Of a stretch of 8,852 nucleotides of DNA, positions 1 through 6,571 are shown piece by piece. The notes beneath the pieces are model-generated. The model searched no databases, was not told the origin of the DNA, and saw only the letters and a program-made list of their open reading frames with translations. Origin of the DNA: DASXMX01 sp036794395 (GTDB lineage: Bacteria; Planctomycetota; Phycisphaerae; Tepidisphaerales; Tepidisphaeraceae). The position numbers and the translations under genes were made by a program. Position 1 is the first letter of the stretch. The number at the start of each line of letters is the position of its first letter. The stretch lies in assembly GCA_036794395.1 (NCBI GenBank), contig DAIRGS010000290.1, positions 1-8,852 on the forward strand, given 5' to 3'.

Positions 1-2569
1 TGAGGTCGGCCGTCGTGGTTGGCGTGGGGTTCGCGAGAACGTAGTTCCCCGCGTCCGGGCCTGTAAGCGTCAGGCCGGACGAAGACACCGTCTTACCGAC
101 GCCCACGTTCTTCGTATCGAACGTCGCGGTGCCGCCGGTGAGCGCGACCGATTCGGTGCCAAGAACACCCGTCAAATTACGGGTCAGAATTGTCGCTGAA
201 GTCGTTGAATCGTATGGTTTGCTCGCTGCCGTAATGCTATCGGCCAAGGTCACGGCGGTAATGTTCGCCGTGGCCGTTACAGTCGGATTGCCGAGCGTGT
301 AATTGCCCGCATCGGCCCCGGCAAGCGTGAGGCCTGTCGCGGTCACCGTTTTGCCAGTGCCGATGTTCTTGGTGTCGAAAGTTGCAGTACCGCCCGAGAG
401 ACTGACTGTATCGCCACCCACAACGCCGGTCGGCGATCGCGTCAGAAGCGAAGCGGCGGTAGTTGCATCGTAAACCTTGTTTGCCGCCGTAACCGAGCCG
501 GTCAGCGACGCGGCTGTCACGTCGGCGGTCGTCGTTGCCGTTGAATTGCTCAGAACATAGTTGCCGGCATCTGCGCCACCGATCGTAAGCCCGGTCGCGG
601 TCACAATCTTCCCGACGCCGGCGTTCTTCGTATCGAAAGTGGCAGTTCCACCGTTGAGCGTCACCACATCGACGCCAAACACGCCGTTGAGCGATCGCGT
701 TGCCAAGGTGGCCGCGATGGTTGAATCGTAGATTTTATTGGAGGCGGTGATGGTTCCGCTGACCGAGGCGACCGTAACGCTGGCCGTGGTTGAAGCGGTC
801 GGCGCTGAGAGAACATAGTTGCCGGCATCCGCACCGGCCAAGGTGAGTCCGGCGACGGTGACGGTCTTGGCCGTGCCCACGTTTTTGGTATCGAAGCTTG
901 CAATGCCGCCAGTCAGGGTCACGGCATCGGCACCGAGAATGCCCCCAGGCGATCGAGTCAGAATCGAGGCCGAGGAGGTCGAATCGTACACTTTGTCCGA
1001 GACGGTGACAGCGGCAGTCAAAGACGCGGCGGTGATGTTCGCCGTCGTTGTGGCCGTCGAGCTACCGAGAGTGTAGTTGCCGGAATCGGCGCCGGTAAGC
1101 GCCAAGCCGGTTGCGGTTACTGTCTTTCCAGTTCCAACGTTCTTCGTATCGAAGCTGGCGGTTCCGCCTGTCAGCGTCACCGCATCGGTTCCGAGCACGC
1201 CGGTCAAATTCCGCGACGCCAGAGTGGCGGCCGCGGTTGCGTCGTAAACCCTGTTTGAAACCGTGATGTTTCCGCTCAACGAGGCCGCGCTGATATTCGC
1301 GGCGGCTGTTTCGGTTGGGTTGGTGAGCGTGTAGTTAGCGGCGTCCGCGCCGCTAAGAACGAGGCCCGTTGCAGTGACGGTCTTTCCCGAACCAACGTTT
1401 TTCGTGTCGAAAGTAGCTGTGCCTCCGGTGAGGCTTACAGCGTCGGAATTTAGAACGCCAGTCAGATTGCGCGTGAGCAACGCGGCAGCCGTGGACGCGT
1501 TGTAGACCTTATCCGATGCGGTGATGTTTCCGCTGATGGATGCGACTGTGATGTTTGCGGTTGTCGTCTCGGTCAGGTTGGAGAGGACGTAGTTGGCGGC
1601 ATCAGCGCCGTATAGGGTGAGTCCCGTCGCGGTGACCGTTTTAGCCGTGCCAACGTTCTTGGTGTCAAAGGTCGCCGTGCCGCCAATCAGGCTGGCTACG
1701 TCCGTGCCCAAAACACCGGTGAGTGTCCGCGCGAGCAGCGCCGCGGACGTAGTGGAATCGTAGACCTTGCCCGAAGCAGTGACGCTGCCGGTCAGCGACG
1801 CGGCGGTGATATTTGCAGTTGTCGTTTCCGTCGTGTTTGACAACGCGTAGTTGGCTGCGTCGGCGCCGGTGAGCGTGAGGCCCGTGGCGGTGACCGTTTT
1901 GCCGGTGCCAATGTTCTTCGTGTCGAACGTGACAGCGCCCCCGGTGAGACTGACCACGTCCGTGCCCAGGACGCCGCTGAGTGCGCGGGTTGAGAGCGTG
2001 GCGACGGTCGTCGCATCGTAAACTTTGTTTGCGGCGGTGACGCTGCCCGTGAGTGATGCGGCGGTGATATTTGCCGTTGCGGTTTCGGTGGGATTTGCAA
2101 GGCTGTAGTTAGCCGCATCAGCGCCGCTGAGCGTGAGCCCGGTTGCCGTTACCGACTTAGCCGTCCCAACGGTTTTTGTGCTGAAAGTCACGCTGCCGCC
2201 CGTGAGGCTCACCACATCGGCGCCGAGGATGCCGGTGAGTGTTCGGGTGAGCAGCGTGGCGGCGGGGGTGCCGTCATAGGGCTTGCTGGAGGCGGTGATG
2301 CTGCCGGTTAGGGACGCAGCGGTGATGTTGGCCGTCGCATTGGCGGTGGTGTTGCCAAGCGTGTAATTCGACGCCGCAGCGCCGGAAACGGCAATACCCG
2401 TCACATTGATCGCTTTGTTCGTGGCGACGGCCTTATCGGCAAAAAAGGCAAACGTATAAGTCAAAGTGAGGACGTCGCCGTTAATCTGATTGCCCAGCAG
2501 GGTAACGACCGCCGTGGTCGAAGTGTCGTAAACACGGTTAATTCCGGCGGCCGTCACGGGTAGCGATCG
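1..2569 (-). repeat. Array of ten YDG-type repeats within the giant protein
   Basis: Ten copies of a YDG-domain unit, each with a Y-D (once Y-N) marker followed by T/S/A-rich residues, then GVLGTDxVSLTGG, an FDTKNVGTGKTVT-like core, GLTLxGADAxNYxL and TANITA. The marker tyrosines fall at residues 934, 1018, 1104, 1190, 1276, 1362, 1448, 1534, 1620 and 1706. The first step is 84 residues; every later step is exactly 86 residues (258 bp). The tenth copy is cut by the window edge, so the true number may be higher. Copies differ at many codons, so this is an old domain array and not a recent tandem duplication. YDG/MBG repeats are known from bacterial adhesin-like and exported proteins, where they form extended beta-rich stalks; that role here is inferred. 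Confidence 0.92.
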
Positions 2570-5329
2570 CTTATTCACCGCCAGCGTCTGGCTCGTATCG
2601 CTGGCTGCATTGAACGACGTGTTGCCGGCAAAGCTGTAGTTGATGGTGTACGCAGTGGCGGATGCAGCGATGAGGTGCGTGTCGAAGCTCGTGGAAAAAG
2701 CGCCGGTACCGGCGGCAATTGCCGCATTCACGGTCTGCCCGTTGATCGTGATCGATACGTTTCCCGTGGGAATCAGCGACCCGGCCGCGATTGTTCCTGA
2801 AAGCGTCGCACTGGCTGCGCCATAGGTGACCGTAGCAGATAATAGCCCGCTCAGCACGGGCGTCGCCTTCTGCGTGGTGGCGCTGGCCTCGGCGCTCTTA
2901 GCGCTTTCCCCGGATGCGTTGACCGCCGTCACCTTGTAGTAGTAGGTCACGCCGGAAGTCAGACCCGTATCGCTAAATGAAGCCGTCGCAATTCCAGTTG
3001 CCACGGCAGTTGCCGCTTCACCGCCGGCGGTCGTTCCACGGTAAATGTTGTAGGTGGTCGCCCCCGCGCTGGCGGTCCAGGTCAGTGAAATCTGCTGCGC
3101 GCCGCCACTGGTCGCCTGAAGCGAAAGCGGTACGGGCGGGCCCACGGGGACGGCATGCCACGCGTCCTGAATTGGGCTCGCCGTCGCGGCCGATCCCAGT
3201 CGCGGAATGCCGTAAAGATCCTCAATTGTTCTAAGGACGCCGTAGTGATTGACGGTGTCGTTGAACACACCGCTCTGCACGCTCTGGCCATAGACGATGG
3301 TCGCGATTGGGTTGGCCGGGTCCGTTCCGCCGATGTTGTTGTCCCACGTTACGATCAGCAGGCTGTTGTGGGTCTTTGCCCAGGTTGCATAGGCGCCGAG
3401 GTTCGTCTGAAGCCAGCTATCGCCCTGCGCGATCGTCCCATCATGCATGTCGTTGTTGAAATCGGGTACGACAAACGAGACCGTCGGCAATGACGTGAAG
3501 TCGGTTGGAAACGCTGTGAACGGCTGATTGCTCGCCGCCGGCACGTTAGAGAAGTCGGACCAGGGATTGTGATATCGAAAGTACGGTGTAGCCGAGGTCA
3601 CCAGCGAGCCCACCGACGGCAGTCCCTGTGCGTAACCGGTGAACGTCAACCCCGCAGCGACCAATTCCGACGAGAGATTAGCGCCGGTGAACTGCGAAGC
3701 CGGAACGGTGTCGCTGGCCACCCCCTGCGTGGAACCCGAGAACAGCGCCAGATAGTTCGGCTGCCCCGGATAGGTTACACCCTGCGCCAGGGCGAAGAGC
3801 GCTCCCCCATCGATCAACGAGGTTATATACGGAACCGAAGGGTTCCCCTCGCCCAGGATGCTGCTGTCAAAGTGAGATTCGACGACTACAACCACGTGTG
3901 CCGGGGCAGACATGACCGTCGCTGACACTTCAGTGGTCTTGACGCTTTCGCCGAATCCGTTTACCGCGCTGATTTTGTAATAGAGTGTCGACCCGGGGGT
4001 CAGACTTGTATCAGTGAATGACGGGGTCGTGAGGTTCGTGGCAAGAGCGGTTGCACCTTCTCCACCGGGTGAACTGCCGCGATAGACGTTGTAGCTGGCC
4101 GCCCCGGATGTGGTGCCCCAGAGCATCGCGATCTGCCCGATGCCGCCCTGGGCCTGAAGGTTGATTGGCGTGGGCGGCGCTGCCAGCGCCGCCGAAGCCT
4201 CGACACTTTTAGCGCTCTCGCCGGCGGCATTGACGGCCGTCACCTCGTAGAAGTAGGTCGCGCCCGTGGAAACGGTCGTGTCGTTGAACGTGGTGCCCGT
4301 GATGTTGGTCGCGATGGGCGTCGCCGATTCGCCATTTGAACTCGTTCCTCGATACAGCTTGTAACTTGTGGCGCCGCTGCTGGCGCTCCAGCTCAACGCG
4401 ATCTTGCCCGGCGAAGCCACGGTTTGAAGATTGGCCGGGGTATTCGGGACGGGCGTGCCAATCGTGTACGTGTCGATCACCGAGCCGGTGCGGGTAATAA
4501 AACTGAATGTCAGCGACGTCGATGTCGAATCGAGCCGAAGGGCCCCGTAATTGCCGTTGTAGCGAACCTGGCTCCCGGGGATGGCCGAGTTAAACCCAAC
4601 GATGCTTTCGCCGCCCAATCCATCAACGAAATAAGGCAGACCATTCTCGATGAGCCGTTCGTAGTTGTGATCGTGGCCGGTAATGACGGCGCTGGCGCCC
4701 CAGGCTTTGAAGGGCCAATTCATATCCGAATTGGTCAGCGCGCCGGACGAGTAATACGGCTCATGGAAAAGGACAATCTTAAACGGCGCCGTCGACGCCT
4801 GTATCGCGTTTTGGATCCACTGCCCCTGCGTGCTGTCAAACGTGGTGCCGTCGGGTTCCTGTGATTCGCTATCGATGACGAACAGCGCGATGTTGCCTAC
4901 CTGGGTCGTGTAGTACCGCTCGTTGTTCGGCAACGTGAAGTAGTCGGTATATGGTGTGACGTCCCCCGGGTCCCAGTCATGGTTACCCAGAGTTGGCCAA
5001 AAATGATTCAGCCCGTCGGCGGAACCCGCCCCAAACCCGCCCGTGTACGGCGAGATATACTGGTGATACCACTGACCGATGTTGTCATCGATCGTACTCG
5101 CCGCGCCCCCCGGGTAGTTATTGTCCCCCGCGGTCACGACCGCGTCGGGATTCCAGCCCTTGATCAAGTTCGAGACATCGCGTGTCGGCGCTGTCTGGAT
5201 GTCTGATGAGTAGTCGCCGATCACCGCAAGACGCGTCAAAAGCAATCGCGGCTCGAGCGGTTCACCCATGAACCGTCGCGAGCGCACCGCCTCCCTGCGC
5301 TTAAACAACCTTGCGAAAAGCTCGAACAT
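1..5329 (-). CDS. Giant LEPR-XLL surface protein: PAP-like metallophosphatase + FN3 + PF04185 phosphoesterase + Ig-like + YDG repeats (3' end outside window)
   Basis: Minus-strand frame of 1776 codons without a stop, cut by the left window edge. The start is the first ATG after an in-frame TGA at 5369-5371 and has a GGGAG-type ribosome site. Residues 25-31 read LEPRLLL, the planctomycete LEPR-XLL motif. Residues 35-295 are a calcineurin-like phosphoesterase of purple-acid-phosphatase type: GDYS (D39), GDNNY (D69, Y72), GNHD (N116), VLFH (H189) and GHDHNYER (H219, H221), so every metal ligand is present. FN3 domains follow at about 297-383 and 387-472. Residues 477-727 match the PF04185 phosphoesterase/acid phosphatase family (QPNYLALFSGSTQG, HNPW, NDMHDGTIAQGD, HYGVLRTIEDLYG). 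A third FN3 lies at 731-818, a Big_3-type Ig-like domain at 823-919, and ten YDG repeats from 921 on. Expected role: exported enzyme on a stalk, hydrolysing phosphoesters outside the cell; substrate unknown. Domain calls are from memory of family motifs. Confidence 0.93.
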   Translation of the reverse strand, partial: MFELFARLFKRREAVRSRRFMGEPLEPRLLLTRLAVIGDYSSDIQTAPTRDVSNLIKGWNPDAVVTAGDNNYPGGAASTIDDNIGQWYHQYISPYTGGFGAGSADGLNHFWPTLGNHDWDPGDVTPYTDYFTLPNNERYYTTQVGNIALFVIDSESQEPDGTTFDSTQGQWIQNAIQASTAPFKIVLFHEPYYSSGALTNSDMNWPFKAWGASAVITGHDHNYERLIENGLPYFVDGLGGESIVGFNSAIPGSQVRYNGNYGALRLDSTSTSLTFSFITRTGSVIDTYTIGTPVPNTPANLQTVASPGKIALSWSASSGATSYKLYRGTSSNGESATPIATNITGTTFNDTTVSTGATYFYEVTAVNAAGESAKSVEASAALAAPPTPINLQAQGGIGQIAMLWGTTSGAASYNVYRGSSPGGEGATALATNLTTPSFTDTSLTPGSTLYYKISAVNGFGESVKTTEVSATVMSAPAHVVVVVESHFDSSILGEGNPSVPYITSLIDGGALFALAQGVTYPGQPNYLALFSGSTQGVASDTVPASQFTGANLSSELVAAGLTFTGYAQGLPSVGSLVTSATPYFRYHNPWSDFSNVPAASNQPFTAFPTDFTSLPTVSFVVPDFNNDMHDGTIAQGDSWLQTNLGAYATWAKTHNSLLIVTWDNNIGGTDPANPIATIVYGQSVQSGVFNDTVNHYGVLRTIEDLYGIPRLGSAATASPIQDAWHAVPVGPPVPLSLQATSGGAQQISLTWTASAGATTYNIYRGTTAGGEAATAVATGIATASFSDTGLTSGVTYYYKVTAVNASGESAKSAEASATTQKATPVLSGLLSATVTYGAASATLSGTIAAGSLIPTGNVSITINGQTVNAAIAAGTGAFSTSFDTHLIAASATAYTINYSFAGNTSFNAASDTSQTLAVNKRSLPVTAAGINRVYDTSTTAVVTLLGNQINGDVLTLTYTFAFFADKAVATNKAINVTGIAVSGAAASNYTLGNTTANATANITAASLTGSITASSKPYDGTPAATLLTRTLTGILGADVVSLTGGSVTFSTKTVGTAKSVTATGLTLSGADAANYSLANPTETATANITAASLTGSVTAANKVYDATTVATLSTRALSGVLGTDVVSLTGGAVTFDTKNIGTGKTVTATGLTLTGADAANYALSNTTETTTANITAASLTGSVTASGKVYDSTTSAALLARTLTGVLGTDVASLIGGTATFDTKNVGTAKTVTATGLTLYGADAANYVLSNLTETTTANITVASISGNITASDKVYNASTAAALLTRNLTGVLNSDAVSLTGGTATFDTKNVGSGKTVTATGLVLSGADAANYTLTNPTETAAANISAASLSGNITVSNRVYDATAAATLASRNLTGVLGTDAVTLTGGTASFDTKNVGTGKTVTATGLALTGADSGNYTLGSSTATTTANITAASLTAAVTVSDKVYDSTSSASILTRSPGGILGADAVTLTGGIASFDTKNVGTAKTVTVAGLTLAGADAGNYVLSAPTASTTASVTVASVSGTITASNKIYDSTIAATLATRSLNGVFGVDVVTLNGGTATFDTKNAGVGKIVTATGLTIGGADAGNYVLSNSTATTTADVTAASLTGSVTAANKVYDATTAASLLTRSPTGVVGGDTVSLSGGTATFDTKNIGTGKTVTATGLTLAGADAGNYTLGNPTVTATANITAVTLADSITAASKPYDSTTSATILTRNLTGVLGTESVALTGGTATFDTKNVGVGKTVSSSGLTLTGPDAGNYVLANPTPTTTADL
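2876..4441 (-). repeat. Three fibronectin type III modules flanking the PF04185 domain
   Basis: Three FN3 units at about 4181-4441, 3914-4171 and 2876-3139 share the pattern SATSYKLYRGTS...GE...TFNDT...TYFYEVTAVNAAGES. The first and third are especially alike even at DNA level around the segment encoding VTAVNA-GESAKS (about 4201-4260 and 2886-2945). Two copies separate the metallophosphatase from the PF04185 domain and the third follows PF04185, so the second phosphatase sits as a cassette between FN3 modules. FN3 domains in bacterial exported enzymes usually serve as spacers or carbohydrate-contact modules; the spacer role is inferred. Confidence 0.85.
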
Positions 5330-5330
5330 C

Positions 5331-5339
5331 TCTCTCCCG
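5331..5339 (-). promoter_or_regulatory. Ribosome binding site of the giant surface protein gene
   Basis: On the minus strand the bases just before the ATG read CGGGAGAGAG, giving a GGGAG core a few bases upstream. An in-frame TGA lies 13 codons upstream with no other ATG between, so this site supports the chosen start. A later in-frame ATG at residue 21, directly before GEPLEPR, is an alternative but would drop the basic stretch that normally precedes LEPR motifs. Confidence 0.55.
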
Positions 5340-5415
5340 TGATCGCCGACACCGCTCCCGCGGCCGGTTCAATCTCCCTGAACAAAACTAGTTGACATGC
5401 GGTACCGAGAAACCG

Positions 5416-5445
5416 ATTCTAACCTAATCTCAAGGGGGATGTCGC
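5416..5445 (-). promoter_or_regulatory. Weak candidate sigma70-type promoter for the giant gene
   Basis: Read on the minus strand, GCGACA (5440-5445) and TAGAAT (5416-5421) are separated by 18 bases and lie about 90 bases before the start codon. TAGAAT is one base off the -10 consensus; the -35 match is partial (4 of 6). The pair sits in the only gene-free stretch upstream of this gene, but chance matches of this quality are common. Confidence 0.25.
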
Positions 5446-5713
5446 GGGGTTTTTCCAGATGAAGGCATGTTCACGAAATTGTCGAAAAACCAGCGAGCGC
5501 GACTGTGAAATGGGGCTGCAAAAGGTGCAATTGACCTTCGAACCGATCAATCGCGACGTTCTGACGTACTGCATAATCAAGTCGATTGGACATGACCGGA
5601 CTCACCCGGCTCAACTGGCGACTGGTTGGTGAAGAGCTTGGTGGCTAGTTGCCGGGCTATCGAGATTCCCTAATTTACCGGTACGCCTTTGGATTGAGTG
5701 CTGTCGGTCTACG

Positions 5714-5733
5714 CCGCCCGAATCGTTCGGGGC
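5714..5733. other. Short GC-rich hairpin downstream of the PAP2-like gene
   Basis: On the plus strand GCCCGAA, a three-base loop TCG, and TTCGGGGC can pair with one bulged G. It lies about 85 bases past the stop of the PAP2-like gene and could mark the end of that transcript. No T-run follows on either strand, so it does not fit a classical intrinsic terminator; chance is a real alternative. Confidence 0.3.
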
Positions 5734-5815
5734 GATAAAGCGGCCTCTATCTCTTGGTGCGTTTTTAATGTCGTTTCTGCCGGCGGGCGTCATCGGGGTT
5801 ATAGACCGGATGAAT

Positions 5816-6517
5816 TCAATGCCCGGCCAACCGGGTCACATGCGCAATCCACCCGTCTACCGCAGGCGCCCAATCTGCCGCCAGGCGGTGGACGTAAAGT
5901 GCGGTGATGGCTCCGGTAAATACATCCATCGTGTAGTGCGCACGGAGCAGCAGGACGACGGAGATCTCAAATACAATGATCGCTCCGCCCAAAATCAATC
6001 CGACATGGCCAAGGCTACCCGCCAGCACACTTGCGCCGAAAACGGCGATGGCGGTGTGGCCTGAGAAGAACAGATCGTTTGCAGTCCCATACGTCACCAG
6101 CACCGTGGGAAACCCCGGATCGCGCCAGATCATGCCGGCGGGGGGCGGAAGCGGGCAAAATGCCTGGCAGAACTGCCGTAACCCAAACAGGATCAGCAAG
6201 CCGAGAAAGGGCTCAATCGTCGGTCCGAAGATCGCCAGACCCAACACATAAAATCCCAAAAGATCGATCACCAGCGAACTGCTGATCAACAGCCCATCGG
6301 CACGGCGGGGGTACTTCAACAGCCTCGCATGTATCCGCGCCGTCAGTTGATGAATCCCGTCGCAAATCGCGCCGCCTTCCCCTTCGGCCGGTGCGGGAGT
6401 GGCTCGCTTTCCCAGCAACGCCTGGGTCCAGATCCACAACCCCAGGCTGATGATTACCGCAACGATGCGCGCAATCACAACGGGCAAGTGAGCGACACCA
6501 AGCATCATAACACCCAT
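5816..6517 (-). CDS. PAP2 / sphingomyelin-synthase-like membrane phosphatase
   Basis: Integral membrane protein of 233 residues with the C-terminal PAP2-type catalytic signature: NDLFFSGHT (H154) and RAHYTMDV (H194, D198). This H-H-D set is the catalytic triad of sphingomyelin synthases and related PAP2_C (PF14360-like) lipid phosphotransferases/phosphatases, which act on lipid phosphate head groups. Hydrophobic segments lie at about 11-35, 76-97, 104-120, 156-175, 176-192 and 199-212, giving five or six membrane spans, with a basic cytoplasmic-looking stretch (KYPRRAD) before the second. The start is ATG with a weak GGGAA site seven bases upstream; Met4 or Met5 are alternatives. It follows the DUF885 gene by 54 bases on the same strand, so cotranscription is likely. 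The substrate (phosphatidate, undecaprenyl pyrophosphate or a sphingolipid-like head group) cannot be read from the sequence. Confidence 0.85.
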   Translation of the reverse strand: MGVMMLGVAHLPVVIARIVAVIISLGLWIWTQALLGKRATPAPAEGEGGAICDGIHQLTARIHARLLKYPRRADGLLISSSLVIDLLGFYVLGLAIFGPTIEPFLGLLILFGLRQFCQAFCPLPPPAGMIWRDPGFPTVLVTYGTANDLFFSGHTAIAVFGASVLAGSLGHVGLILGGAIIVFEISVVLLLRAHYTMDVFTGAITALYVHRLAADWAPAVDGWIAHVTRLAGH

Positions 6518-6524
6518 ATCTTTA

Positions 6525-6529
6525 TTCCC
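6525..6529 (-). promoter_or_regulatory. Weak ribosome binding site of the PAP2-like gene
   Basis: GGGAA on the minus strand, seven bases before the ATG at 6515-6517. The match is partial, but spacing is right and it favours this start over the closely following Met codons. Confidence 0.4.
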
Positions 6530-6571
6530 AGAGACAACAGCGGCGGAGGGACACGAAGCCTCTCATTTTAT

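Larger units (their letters stand above)
5330..5815. other. 486-base intergenic stretch without a convincing gene
   Basis: Short open frames here on both strands lack a good ribosome site and recognisable protein motifs. What can be seen: the ribosome site and candidate promoter of the giant gene at the left end, an imperfect inverted repeat with arms at 5612-5622 and 5641-5651 (9 of 11 bases pair), and a compact hairpin at 5714-5733. The gap separates the giant gene from the upstream pair on the same strand and suggests an independent transcription unit. No tRNA-like or riboswitch-like fold was recognised. Confidence 0.6.

Noticed and set aside
433..956. GCGATCGC palindromes (433, 691, near match at 949; another at 2563)
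   Set aside because: Three are spaced by exactly the YDG repeat period and encode the Arg-Ser of the repeat, so they are explained by protein homology and not by a HIP1-like genomic signal.
1792..2118. Minus-strand open frame of 108 codons inside the YDG array
   Set aside because: It is in a different frame from the continuous YDG reading frame and has a Ser/Pro/Arg-rich shadow composition.
1..2569. Regular repeats suggesting a CRISPR array or satellite DNA
   Set aside because: Units are 258 bp, diverged, and keep one open frame encoding a known protein domain; there are no short identical repeats with unique spacers.
4424..4864. Plus-strand open frame of 146 codons
   Set aside because: Antisense to the metallophosphatase domain of the giant gene; composition is that of a shadow frame.
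5392..5421. Plus-strand TTGACA as a promoter
   Set aside because: No good -10 box at 16-18 bases and no plus-strand gene downstream.
5611..5793. Minus-strand open frame of 60 codons in the intergenic gap
   Set aside because: No ribosome site, no motif and no hydrophobic or other structured region; likely chance.
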